Shown here one piece after another: positions 25,688 to 33,246 of a stretch of DNA of 33,871 nt. Source of the stretch: Candidatus Woesebacteria bacterium RIFCSPHIGHO2_01_FULL_39_23 (GTDB lineage Bacteria; Patescibacteriota; Microgenomatia; UBA8517). Every line of letters starts with the position of its first letter. Position 1 is the stretch's first letter. The notes below the pieces were generated by a model. The model did not search any database. It was not told the origin of the DNA and saw only the letters and a list, made by a program, of their open reading frames with translations. The position numbers and the translations under genes were made by a program. The stretch lies in assembly GCA_001792305.1 (NCBI GenBank), contig MGGH01000017.1:1-33871 (forward strand), in the 5' to 3' direction.

Positions 25688-26474
25688 GATTATTGTTCAA
25701 AGTAAGATATTTCGGCGTAATCCAATTTTTACGATTTTTGTTATCATAATAATGAAGTATCTTAAGCCTGTAAAAAACTGCTGCGGTATCCCAAAGCATA
25801 CTAAAAACTGTAGAAGCGAATCCTTTTGTTAAAATCGTCGAATTCTTAAAATCCATTTTGGACTCTATCGGTGCTTCATAAATACGCTTAAAACCAAGGT
25901 AGTTGGCAACAGCCAGTAATTCAATATCAAACGCAAACTGTTTAACCAATACCCTCGGCAATACTTTTTCCAGCACTTCCCGCCTAAAAAATTTTATTCC
26001 GACCTGAGTATCTCTAACTTTTAAACCGAACAACAATTTTACCAACATCTGGTATACAAACGATATTAATGCACGAAATTTAGTGTAATGCACTTTTGAC
26101 ACGGGATGCCTCTTAGAACCAACAATTATATCTGCGTCATACCACTCAAAATGCGAAAGTAACATCTGAATACCAACTGGGTTTATATCCATACCAGCGT
26201 CCATAAATCCCACTATGTCACCTTTGGCCTTTGCCATGCCAAACTTGACTGCGTACCCTTTTCCCAAATTGTTTTTATACCCGACAACTCTTATTTTAAC
26301 TGGAAATTTCGAAGCTACATTGCGCGCTTTATTTAAAGATTTGTCCGTACTTCCGTCGTCAACGCATATTATTTCGTAATCAATAGATAAGCTATCCAAA
26401 ACCTCCTTAATTTTAAGAAGAGATTTTCCTATAAATTTCTCTGCTCTATAAGATGGAATTACGACGGATACCAT
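25680..26474 (-). CDS. Polyprenyl-phosphate glycosyltransferase-like GT2 (DPM1/ALG5 type)
   Basis: About 264 aa from the ATG at 26474 (MVSVVIPSYRAEKFIG). The track's start at 26498 is a TTG adding eight residues before the conserved first strand and is not preferred. Motifs: IICVDDGSTDKS, NLGKGYAVKFGMAKAKGD, metal site FMDAGMDINP, GSKRHP and DTQVGIKFFRREVLEKVLP, the last being typical of dolichyl-phosphate glucosyl/mannosyltransferases. Such enzymes load a sugar from a nucleotide donor onto polyprenyl phosphate for use by GT-C enzymes outside. No C-terminal membrane helices are present. Four GT-C-like genes in the window (one broken) would be natural users. Confidence 0.85.
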   Translation of the reverse strand: MVSVVIPSYRAEKFIGKSLLKIKEVLDSLSIDYEIICVDDGSTDKSLNKARNVASKFPVKIRVVGYKNNLGKGYAVKFGMAKAKGDIVGFMDAGMDINPVGIQMLLSHFEWYDADIIVGSKRHPVSKVHYTKFRALISFVYQMLVKLLFGLKVRDTQVGIKFFRREVLEKVLPRVLVKQFAFDIELLAVANYLGFKRIYEAPIESKMDFKNSTILTKGFASTVFSMLWDTAAVFYRLKILHYYDNKNRKNWITPKYLTLNNNHV

Positions 26475-27735
26475 AAATAAAGTATGACAAATAAGCAACT
26501 AGCAAAAATATAGCACAAAAAACAGATACTTTAATAACCGAATCTAGCGAATCATGAAAAAATAAAATTCCAACCACCTGCATTGCCGACGCCGTTGCTA
26601 GAAAAATCACGGTTTTTGTCCTCCCTATTGAAAAAAAGAAGCTACCAAGTAAGCCTGACAATGTAAAAACCGACATCGACAAACCAAATAAACCAATAAG
26701 TGGCGCTGCTCCTATAAATTCATCACCGTAAAGTATTTCAATAGCAAATTTGGGAAAGATAAAATAGATAGCTAATACACCAAAGGCTATTACCGAGGTT
26801 ATCATAAAACTGTAAAACAATACGCGTTTATATCCTTCTTTGCGTGCAAATTTACGAGCAATAATTGGGAACATTACAGCCCCAACAGGACCGGTCCCAA
26901 AAAATATAATTTTTGCTAAATTTGCTGCAGCCGCATAGAGTCCTGCGCTGTGCGGCGCAAAGTAATGCTTTACCAAAATTACATCCGTAGATATAAATGA
27001 GGTCATGGCAGCAGCTTGAATCAGGACAGGTATCCCGTAAAAAATAATATCTTTCTGATTTTTAAAATTCGCAAGTTTTTTGCCTCGCAAATATTTGGGT
27101 AAGAACGGAAAAGTAGCAAGCCATCCGACGATAACCGATATAAGTATTCCACCAATCGCTCCAAATACAGAAAAACCCAAAAAGACTAGAACTAAAGCTG
27201 ATATTAATCTTACCACCAACTCTACATTTAAAGTAATCACTTGTTCTTTAAATTTGAGCAAACCCTGCAAGAATGATCTATTCAAAAAGCCTATTAACGA
27301 AAAAAATACTATCGGTGCTGTTAGTGTAACTGACAGAACATCCACTCTAAGGAAATTTGAAAATAATGGAGATAAAAACAAAATAACCACCCCAAATGCC
27401 AATCCTAAAAATATCGATCTATTTCTTGCCCAGTAATAAAAGATCCTATTTTGTTTATTTGTATTTGTTGAAGCAAACTTTACTATAGCAAGACCCAGTG
27501 ATGTATAAGTTACCGATACCAATCCCAAAAATGAGATGATCGATGACACTTCGGCAAATTTTTCAGTTCCAAGTATTCTCCCTATTACCAAATGAAATAA
27601 GTAAGCAAAAAAATTTGCCAAATTACTCCCAAACATCATAACAGCACTACCCGAAAAAATCGGGTTTAAAATAATTGAAGAAGCAAATGCGCCAACTATC
27701 GGCAACTTACCAAAAACTCTAGATACTCTTTTCAT
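26446..27735 (-). CDS. wzx: MOP-superfamily polysaccharide flippase (Wzx-like)
   Basis: About 429 aa with roughly 12 membrane helices. The N-terminal helix contains the pattern GSNLANFFAYLFHLVIGRILG seen in polysaccharide exporters of the MOP/MATE type, and basic loops lie between helices. The track starts at a TTG (27744), but the ATG at 27735 overlaps the upstream TGA as ATGA and is preferred. It should move the undecaprenyl-diphosphate-linked glycan unit from the inner to the outer membrane face. It is the only transporter recognised in the locus. The 3' end overlaps the GT2 by 29 bp, so coupling is tight. Confidence 0.85.
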   Translation of the reverse strand: MKRVSRVFGKLPIVGAFASSIILNPIFSGSAVMMFGSNLANFFAYLFHLVIGRILGTEKFAEVSSIISFLGLVSVTYTSLGLAIVKFASTNTNKQNRIFYYWARNRSIFLGLAFGVVILFLSPLFSNFLRVDVLSVTLTAPIVFFSLIGFLNRSFLQGLLKFKEQVITLNVELVVRLISALVLVFLGFSVFGAIGGILISVIVGWLATFPFLPKYLRGKKLANFKNQKDIIFYGIPVLIQAAAMTSFISTDVILVKHYFAPHSAGLYAAAANLAKIIFFGTGPVGAVMFPIIARKFARKEGYKRVLFYSFMITSVIAFGVLAIYFIFPKFAIEILYGDEFIGAAPLIGLFGLSMSVFTLSGLLGSFFFSIGRTKTVIFLATASAMQVVGILFFHDSLDSVIKVSVFCAIFLLVAYLSYFIYGIRRNSIL

Positions 27736-28886
27736 GAAACCCAAAACCCTCTAAAAAATAAAGATTCAGATATTATAAGTAAGGTTAAGTTTAACAAAAA
27801 ATAAATCACCTTCACCAATCTACCTTTTTTCAACAACCAAATCCCTATCATTATGTACGCCGGGAATAAAACCAAAACATATCGTGGCATTGAAGAAAAA
27901 CTTCCTGAAAGCGTCGGAATTATAAATGCGAGTGACGTATAAACTGCGTAAGAAAGGCGAAGACGGAAAAACGTTAATACAGATAATGCTAAAAAAATAA
28001 GCGCCACAGAAAATTCAAGCAAGGTTGTAAAAACCACCGAAAGGTACGAGTAATCTAAGTTTGGTAATATTTTTAGGAGATATCGATAAAAAACCTGCGG
28101 TAACAATACAAGAGCGGAAGATCTCTGAAAACCGAATATTTCAACTGTATGCAAAAATTCGAGAGGATCGTTAGTCACTTTATTTAAATAAATCATATAT
28201 GTAACTATGCCTAATGGTATTAGAAATAGAAAAAGAGATTTGCGACTTGCAATTTTTAAGCCGCGTTTTTGTTTAATATATTCAATAATCAACGATGGTA
28301 ACAGAACTATACCAACCAACCTTGTCGCCGACAGAAGCGCACCCAACATTCCAGTTAAAAACCACTTCCCTTTTCTGGCAAAGTAAAATGACCATATTAC
28401 AACCATAAGAAACAGGCTTTCAGTATAAAAACTTGCAAAATAAAAGGATGTCGGAAAAATCAAAAGCCCGGTCAAACTCCACATAGCCACATTTTCCTTA
28501 AAATCGAGTTTTATTAACTTGTAAAGCCCTGTCAGCGCCAAAAAAAATGCTATATGAGAAATAATAAGTCCAACTGCAGCGTACATAACAATTTGACCAT
28601 TTAACAATTTAGCAATGTAACCAATCAGTAGCGGGTATGGCGGAAAATAAAAATACTCCAAGTCACGATAACCCCTTTGCGCTATAGCTAAATAATGCTC
28701 CCCGTCAAAGTTCAGGTGTCCCCAAAATAAAGGATTTTGTTGATAGGTTTCTTTTCCTCCTCCCAAAAAGTTATCCTGCAATTGGAAAAACGCTGGGGAT
28801 ATAAAGGCTACTAAAATTAGAAATATTCTCCAAACTAGAAAGGTAAAAAAAGGAAACTTAACTTCCTGCCAAACTTTTGTAAACAT
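27732..28886 (-). CDS. PIG-V-like GT-C mannosyltransferase
   Basis: About 384 aa from the ATG at 28886 (a TTG one codon earlier is less likely). It has about nine membrane helices. The first outer loop shows HLNFDGEHYLAIAQRGY, the GT-C acidic motif in the form found in GPI mannosyltransferase 2 (PIG-V) relatives, then YFYFPPYPLLIGYIA, FPTSFYFASFYTESLFLM and SATRLVGIVLLP, all characteristic. It should transfer mannose or a similar sugar from a polyprenyl-phosphate donor on the outer face. The gene overlaps the GT4 upstream and the flippase downstream, placing it within the export and extension step. Confidence 0.85.
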   Translation of the reverse strand: MFTKVWQEVKFPFFTFLVWRIFLILVAFISPAFFQLQDNFLGGGKETYQQNPLFWGHLNFDGEHYLAIAQRGYRDLEYFYFPPYPLLIGYIAKLLNGQIVMYAAVGLIISHIAFFLALTGLYKLIKLDFKENVAMWSLTGLLIFPTSFYFASFYTESLFLMVVIWSFYFARKGKWFLTGMLGALLSATRLVGIVLLPSLIIEYIKQKRGLKIASRKSLFLFLIPLGIVTYMIYLNKVTNDPLEFLHTVEIFGFQRSSALVLLPQVFYRYLLKILPNLDYSYLSVVFTTLLEFSVALIFLALSVLTFFRLRLSYAVYTSLAFIIPTLSGSFSSMPRYVLVLFPAYIMIGIWLLKKGRLVKVIYFLLNLTLLIISESLFFRGFWVS

Positions 28887-29976
28887 CAATTACAAGTCTA
28901 GCAGTTTTTTCCCATGAAAACTCTTTTGACCTTTTGCTACCTTTTTTTACTAGGTCATCTTTTATTTTTAAATTATCCAAAACGGCCTTAAGTCCGTTAG
29001 CTATGTCTTTTGGATCATTGGGGTCAACATAATAAGCCGCATCACTTGCGATCTCGACTAAAGCTTGAGTTCTTGCAGCAACAACTGGAACGAAACTCGA
29101 AAAAGCCTCCAGAACAGGCATTCCAAAACCTTCATAAAACGATGGCTGGCAGTATATTGACGCAAGATTATAAATAGCCGAAAGTTCATCTGTTTCCACA
29201 AATCCCAATCTTCTGATTAACTTAGTGCTCTCAATCTCGTCTATTAATTCTTTATAATGCGAAATCTCTGGATGAGGTTTACCCATAAACCATCTGACCA
29301 TGTCTCTAGGACCTTCCAAGTGCACTTCATAATTAACACTGTCTTCAAGCATTGTTGCATGTCTACCTACAATCACCAGAGGAATCTTGGCTATTTTTAT
29401 AGCTTTCACCAGATTAACTATATTTTTGTTATAATTTACATCTCCGACATACAAAATAAACTTCTCCGGCAAATCATATTTCTTCTTGATCCCATCTTGC
29501 TTGCCCCGCAAAGCCTTGTGCGAAGTGGGGTTTCCCAGGCCCGCATAAACGACATGTATTTTTTCCGCCGGTACATCTAAAAACCTTACAATGTCTTTTT
29601 TGGAAGTCTCAGAAATTGTAATAACAGCATCAACTTTTTGCAAAGCTTGCTTTTGTTTTTGAAAATTAAGCCTACCTTTCATTCCGGGTGGATAGTATTT
29701 TGGGTAGATCAAAGGAATGCAATCATAGATAGTAACTACATTTCTAGTACCTTCATTAATAGGTTCAAAAGTATTAAAAAATAAGTCAAAATATGGCCAA
29801 TGAACAACAGAATAGTGATTGGTGGTTAGTGATTGGTAGTTAGTAATCTCGTCAATATAAATCCCCTGTTTTTTACCTAGTGCTTTAAGTACAGGTAAAA
29901 GTCTTTTATTATAAATCCCAATTCCTCTGAAAGCGTGACTTTCAGGATTACCTGTAACGTATGCTGCACGAAGCAT
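28858..29976 (-). CDS. Family 4 glycosyltransferase containing a heptanucleotide repeat
   Basis: A 372-aa GT-B enzyme. The acceptor domain has SHAFRGIGIYNKRLLPVL and VTIYDCIPLIYPKYYP; the donor domain has ILYVGDVNYNKNIVNLVKA, RRLGFVETDELSAIYNLA and YEGFGMPVLEAFSSFVPVV with an intact E-x7-E. The family includes mannosyltransferases of the WbdB/WbaZ kind. Codons near residues 45-55 are built from a degenerate 7-nt tandem repeat, encoding a low-complexity loop (NYQSLTTNHYS) between two conserved strands. The gene lies 20 nt after the SDR stop, with AAGG and TACAAT just before the ATG. It is probably cytoplasmic. Confidence 0.88.
   Translation of the reverse strand: MLRAAYVTGNPESHAFRGIGIYNKRLLPVLKALGKKQGIYIDEITNYQSLTTNHYSVVHWPYFDLFFNTFEPINEGTRNVVTIYDCIPLIYPKYYPPGMKGRLNFQKQKQALQKVDAVITISETSKKDIVRFLDVPAEKIHVVYAGLGNPTSHKALRGKQDGIKKKYDLPEKFILYVGDVNYNKNIVNLVKAIKIAKIPLVIVGRHATMLEDSVNYEVHLEGPRDMVRWFMGKPHPEISHYKELIDEIESTKLIRRLGFVETDELSAIYNLASIYCQPSFYEGFGMPVLEAFSSFVPVVAARTQALVEIASDAAYYVDPNDPKDIANGLKAVLDNLKIKDDLVKKGSKRSKEFSWEKTARLVIDVYKSLAGS
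29814..29848. repeat. Degenerate heptanucleotide tandem repeat inside a GT4 gene
   Basis: Five consecutive 7-nt units fit RGTRRTY on the plus strand; the first four form two 14-bp copies, AGTGATTGGTGGTT and AGTGATTGGTAGTT, differing at one base. The unit length is not a multiple of three, so gain or loss of one unit would shift the frame of the gene. Units are already diverged, which should limit slippage. Confidence 0.7.
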
Positions 29977-29996
29977 AACCTTATTGTACTTTTTTT

Positions 29997-30746
29997 CTAT
30001 GCCGTTTTCCCCTTTTTACTTTCCCCGAAGTATTGTGAAGGATAAATTGTCACTTCGTCCTCCATTGTATCGTTCTTGACTTTAGCGACAATTGTGTGTG
30101 CAAGCCAAGCCGGATCCAAATACTTCTTTCCCTTTTTTTGACTCGCCAGTTTATCTTCCAACGACAGCGGACCGAATGCTGTCAGGACACTTCCCAAAGT
30201 CAGATGACAAAATTGAACATTGGTCTTTTTATATTCTTTTGCCAAACTTAACATTAGCCCACGGAGGGCAAATTTACTTGTGCAGTAGGCTGATCTTTTA
30301 GCCATAGCAACCCTCCCCATACCGCTCCCCGTGCTTAAAACATAGGCTTTAGTTGATTTTTTAAGTAATGGGAGTAGTTTTTGTATAAGTAAAAACGGTG
30401 CTGTGACGTTTACACTAAGAGACCTCTGCCATTCATCAAATTTAATTTCTGGAAGCGATTTGTAAACTCCAATACCGGCGGCATTAACAAGAATATCAAC
30501 TTGTTTATGGCCTTTTTTGAGATCAAAAACAAATCTCTCTACTGAAGGCTGGTCCGTCAGGTCACATTCAAAAACGTTCACTTTTGAATCAAGCTTCTCA
30601 GCTTCCAGTTTTAAAGAATCTAAAACAACTTTTCTTCTTGCCACCAAAACCAATTTTACCTTCTCTTTCGCAAAAGCTCTTGTGATCTCCCTACCTATAC
30701 CACCAGTTGCCCCAGCAATAACAACTACTTTGTCTTTTAAATTCAT
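29997..30746 (-). CDS. Short-chain dehydrogenase/reductase
   Basis: A 249-aa SDR with cofactor loop AGATGGIGRE, CDLTDQ, NAAGIGV, a catalytic Ser in STGSGMG and YCTSK (Tyr 154, Lys 158). Basic residues following the first strand (VARRK) suggest NADP(H) preference. The substrate is unknown; similar proteins include oxidoreductases of the DltE/YqjQ type. It follows the flavoprotein gene by 1 nt (TAA T ATG) and precedes the GT4 by 20 nt. It belongs to a group of redox genes at the edge of the glycan locus rather than to the transferase set itself. Confidence 0.84.
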   Translation of the reverse strand: MNLKDKVVVIAGATGGIGREITRAFAKEKVKLVLVARRKVVLDSLKLEAEKLDSKVNVFECDLTDQPSVERFVFDLKKGHKQVDILVNAAGIGVYKSLPEIKFDEWQRSLSVNVTAPFLLIQKLLPLLKKSTKAYVLSTGSGMGRVAMAKRSAYCTSKFALRGLMLSLAKEYKKTNVQFCHLTLGSVLTAFGPLSLEDKLASQKKGKKYLDPAWLAHTIVAKVKNDTMEDEVTIYPSQYFGESKKGKTA

Positions 30747-30747
30747 A

Positions 30748-31212
30748 TTAAAATTCTATCACCCTATAGCCATCCTCGCCAAAAAGCATCTGGTTAAAAA
30801 ACTTTATATAAACCGGGGTGACTTTGTACACTCTTGAACTTATTACCTTATCCTTCATGTTTTTCACATTAACAACTTCTTCCATCCCCGGTGCGGCTTT
30901 ATGCCACATTTTAAGTAAAACTTTTGTTCTCTCCCATCCCTTTACCTGAGTGGTAATTCCCTGCGCTTGAACCCCAACTTTTTTCGCTGAATTTGAAGTG
31001 TGCGAGTCGGCTATGTTTACTCCAACTTTTGGATTTTTTTCAATATCTTGGCAATGTTTGGATTTGGGAGAACTTACAAAGTATAAGTTTAAGTCGTTAT
31101 CGACTGCAAAATAAACTGTCGCAACCCAGGGCTTATCTGCACAAGTCGCCAAAGTCATCAATCTTTGGCTTTTAAGGTATTTAACTATTTCCTTTTTAAT
31201 TTTCTGATCCAT
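30748..31212 (-). CDS. PNPOx-like split-barrel flavoprotein
   Basis: A 154-aa protein of the pyridoxamine-5'-phosphate-oxidase-like fold (general stress protein 26 type). The first strands read LMTLATCADKPWVATVYFAVD, then LNLYFVSSPKSKHCQDIEKNPKVGVNI, which matches the FMN/F420-binding half-barrel. It is shorter than PdxH and lacks its C-terminal PLP-site region, so true vitamin B6 synthesis is unlikely; reduction or binding of a flavin-dependent substrate is more probable. It lies between two SDR genes with spacers of 1 and 2 nt, so it is certainly co-transcribed with them. Cytoplasmic. Confidence 0.85.
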   Translation of the reverse strand: MDQKIKKEIVKYLKSQRLMTLATCADKPWVATVYFAVDNDLNLYFVSSPKSKHCQDIEKNPKVGVNIADSHTSNSAKKVGVQAQGITTQVKGWERTKVLLKMWHKAAPGMEEVVNVKNMKDKVISSRVYKVTPVYIKFFNQMLFGEDGYRVIEF

Positions 31213-31214
31213 TG

Positions 31215-31958
31215 CTAATACAAATCTTTTAAGGTAGCACCACCATCAACAGTAATAATTTGCCCAGTCATTGCATCATTTTTTAATATTGAAACAACCA
31301 TTTCAGCAATTTCTTCAGGATACACAAACCTTTTAATTTTTGTGTTTTTGTTAACTCCTGTATCACTAAAGACATCGTTTGTACCCCAGGGTGGTGTTAA
31401 TGTATAACCTGGCACAACAGCATTAACAAGGACCTTCGAACCATGTAACTTTGCTAAATTAACAGTTAAATTATTCATACCAGCTTTCATTGCTCCGTAC
31501 GCCAAATATGAGGTATTTGAACCAAGAGTTGAGCCATAAATAGAAGAAATATTAACTATCTTTCTCAGGTTTGCACTCTTTATTTGTAGAAATTCATCAG
31601 ATGAGATAACACTAGAAAGCAAAATGTTATTAAACTGATAATTCCAGTTTTCCAAATCTCCTAACTTTCCAGATTTAGATTCCCCAGCATTATTTATCAA
31701 AATATCTACGGTTTTATATTTTTTTAACGCTTCGCTAAATAGCCTTTTGACCTGCTTCCCGTCGGAAACGTCTGCTTGAATGTAAGTAGCGTCTCCTCCA
31801 ATTTTTTTTATTTCTTTTACTACAGTCTCACCGCCACTTATATTCCTTCTAGAGTTAACAATAACTTTCGCTCCATTCTTCGCCAAAGCAAGTGCAACAG
31901 CCTCCCCTATCCCACTCGACGACCCAGTTACAATCGCAACTTTATTTCTTAATCTCAT
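31215..31958 (-). CDS. Short-chain dehydrogenase/reductase, FabG-like
   Basis: A 247-aa classical SDR with TGSSSGIGEA (11-20), NSRRN after the second strand (NADP preference), ADVSD, NNAG, a catalytic Ser in VNISSIYG, a Tyr/Lys pair in YGAMK (Tyr 154, Lys 158), VNAVVPGYTLT and the terminal ITVDGG typical of FabG relatives. Length and motifs are complete, so it should be active. The start ATG overlaps the TGA of a 29-codon ORF (ATGA), which in turn overlaps the hydrolase gene. The substrate is unknown; ketoacyl or keto-sugar reduction are both possible. Confidence 0.86.
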   Translation of the reverse strand: MRLRNKVAIVTGSSSGIGEAVALALAKNGAKVIVNSRRNISGGETVVKEIKKIGGDATYIQADVSDGKQVKRLFSEALKKYKTVDILINNAGESKSGKLGDLENWNYQFNNILLSSVISSDEFLQIKSANLRKIVNISSIYGSTLGSNTSYLAYGAMKAGMNNLTVNLAKLHGSKVLVNAVVPGYTLTPPWGTNDVFSDTGVNKNTKIKRFVYPEEIAEMVVSILKNDAMTGQIITVDGGATLKDLY

Positions 31959-32044
31959 TTTCTCTCAACCAATTCTAATAAAAACGCAGAACAGTTTCCT
32001 TTTGAATTATTCCCTATTCCATGCAATACACGTGCTATTTTCAC
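31955..32044 (-). CDS. Possible 29-aa small protein between hydrolase and SDR
   Basis: This 30-codon frame is too short for the ORF track. A GTG at 32044 shares its first base with the TAG of the hydrolase gene (TAGTG), and its TGA overlaps the SDR start as ATGA, so it fills the 85-bp gap exactly with the junction types used across this operon. The peptide starts VKIARVL and continues HGIGNNSKGNCSAFLLELV, with one Cys and no hydrophobic helix long enough to span a membrane. I do not recognise it. It may be a real small gene, a leader that couples translation, or the remnant of a longer gene. Confidence 0.4.
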   Translation of the reverse strand: MKIARVLHGIGNNSKGNCSAFLLELVERK

Positions 32045-33246
32045 TATATATGAGCTTCATTCTTCTTTCTGTTTTTTTTGATAAACGTGTCGATATCTTT
32101 TTGAAAGTTTTTTATTAATGTCGCTTTAGACAAAATTACTTTCTCCCAACTTTCCGCCTCTTTAATGTCTTTCTTTCTACTGCTTAGTTTAACCTCGACA
32201 TACTTTTCTTTGTCAAGCCGGACAATACATAAATAATCTCCATCCCAAATCCCGAAATCTAGTTCAGGAATTTTACTTCTAACCACTTTAGCCATACATA
32301 AAAGGCATTTAATTCCTGCCTGAAAATCCAATCTTATCTGTTCTTGTAATAGTGGTTTTTCTAAATCGGACAATCGATCCACAATAAAAACTCTAATAAA
32401 ATTTTCAATTCTCCTTGCCGCTTTTCTAGCTTGATTATAATAAGCGCTTTGAGTATTCCAAAAATCAATCGCTGTATAAAAGGTACAAAATCCCGATTTT
32501 CGTAGGTTTCTGAACTTAAACGCTCCTTCATCAAAAACTTCATGGGGTTCCAAATATACCACTTCCTCGCTTTTAGGATCTATATAATCTACCGAATACA
32601 GCTCCTTTCTGTGTGCTATATATTTTAGGTACAAAGAAAGATCCAAACGTGTCTTACAAAGTTCAAAAACTAACGGAAACTCATTTAAATTCATTTCTCT
32701 ATTCATGTGTCCTGCCTTTTTTACAAAAAGTAGAGAGCTTCCCAATCTCTTTGCAAATCCTATAGAATGAACCTTATCTACGTATGGATCGTTGTCTGAA
32801 TATAGAACATAGGAAACTGGTATAAGTTGCTTTAATTTACGAAAATCAAAATCAGTTTTATAAAATGAAGAGTTTACAACATCAATTTGCCAACTCCGAT
32901 TCAGTTTTCTTAAAAAAGGACTTACAAAAATTGCGCTATCTAGTTTGATGTTATATTTCTCCACACAATGGAGTATGAATAACGGCCCTAACGAATGGCC
33001 AACAAAACATAAATCTTCTCCCTTTCTGAATGATTTCATTGTGGACTCAAACGCTTTAAACCAATTCTTTAAACCCTGCTTTTGGGGTACATACATTTTC
33101 CCCGTTCTCGTAATAACATCCCAGTCATCCACGGGGAATCTTGGCACAACAACTTCTTGACCTAAAGTCTTCAGCTTTTCTTCTAACTCGGGAATCCAGT
33201 TAGATTCAGGCGAGCCAAAAGCACCGTGGAATACTACAAATTTCAT
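32044..33246 (-). CDS. RBBP9/YdeN-like alpha/beta hydrolase with extra C-terminal domain
   Basis: A 400-aa two-part protein. Residues 1-195 are a compact serine hydrolase of the RBBP9/YdeN type: FHGAFGSPESNW, nucleophile elbow FVGHSLGP (Ser 85), acid in YSDNDPYV, and His 180 in AGHMNRE, so the triad looks intact. Family members are normally about 180-200 aa. Residues about 200-400 form a second domain I cannot assign, with FYTAIDFWNTQSAYYNQARK, FIRVFIVDRLSDLE, LDFGIWDGDYLCIV and a Lys-rich tail. It overlaps the pyrD reading frame upstream by 4 bp (ATGA) and the small ORF downstream by 1 bp. Cytoplasmic; substrate unknown. Confidence 0.78.
   Translation of the reverse strand: MKFVVFHGAFGSPESNWIPELEEKLKTLGQEVVVPRFPVDDWDVITRTGKMYVPQKQGLKNWFKAFESTMKSFRKGEDLCFVGHSLGPLFILHCVEKYNIKLDSAIFVSPFLRKLNRSWQIDVVNSSFYKTDFDFRKLKQLIPVSYVLYSDNDPYVDKVHSIGFAKRLGSSLLFVKKAGHMNREMNLNEFPLVFELCKTRLDLSLYLKYIAHRKELYSVDYIDPKSEEVVYLEPHEVFDEGAFKFRNLRKSGFCTFYTAIDFWNTQSAYYNQARKAARRIENFIRVFIVDRLSDLEKPLLQEQIRLDFQAGIKCLLCMAKVVRSKIPELDFGIWDGDYLCIVRLDKEKYVEVKLSSRKKDIKEAESWEKVILSKATLIKNFQKDIDTFIKKNRKKNEAHI

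Noticed and set aside
25323-25832. 169-codon plus-strand ORF, the longest shadow in the track
   Set aside because: It lies antisense to the epimerase and the GT2, both with clear family motifs, and its translation shows no recognisable domain.
30748-31212. Pyridoxamine 5'-phosphate oxidase (pdxH)
   Set aside because: The protein is too short and lacks the C-terminal part typical of PdxH; only the general split-barrel fold is supported.
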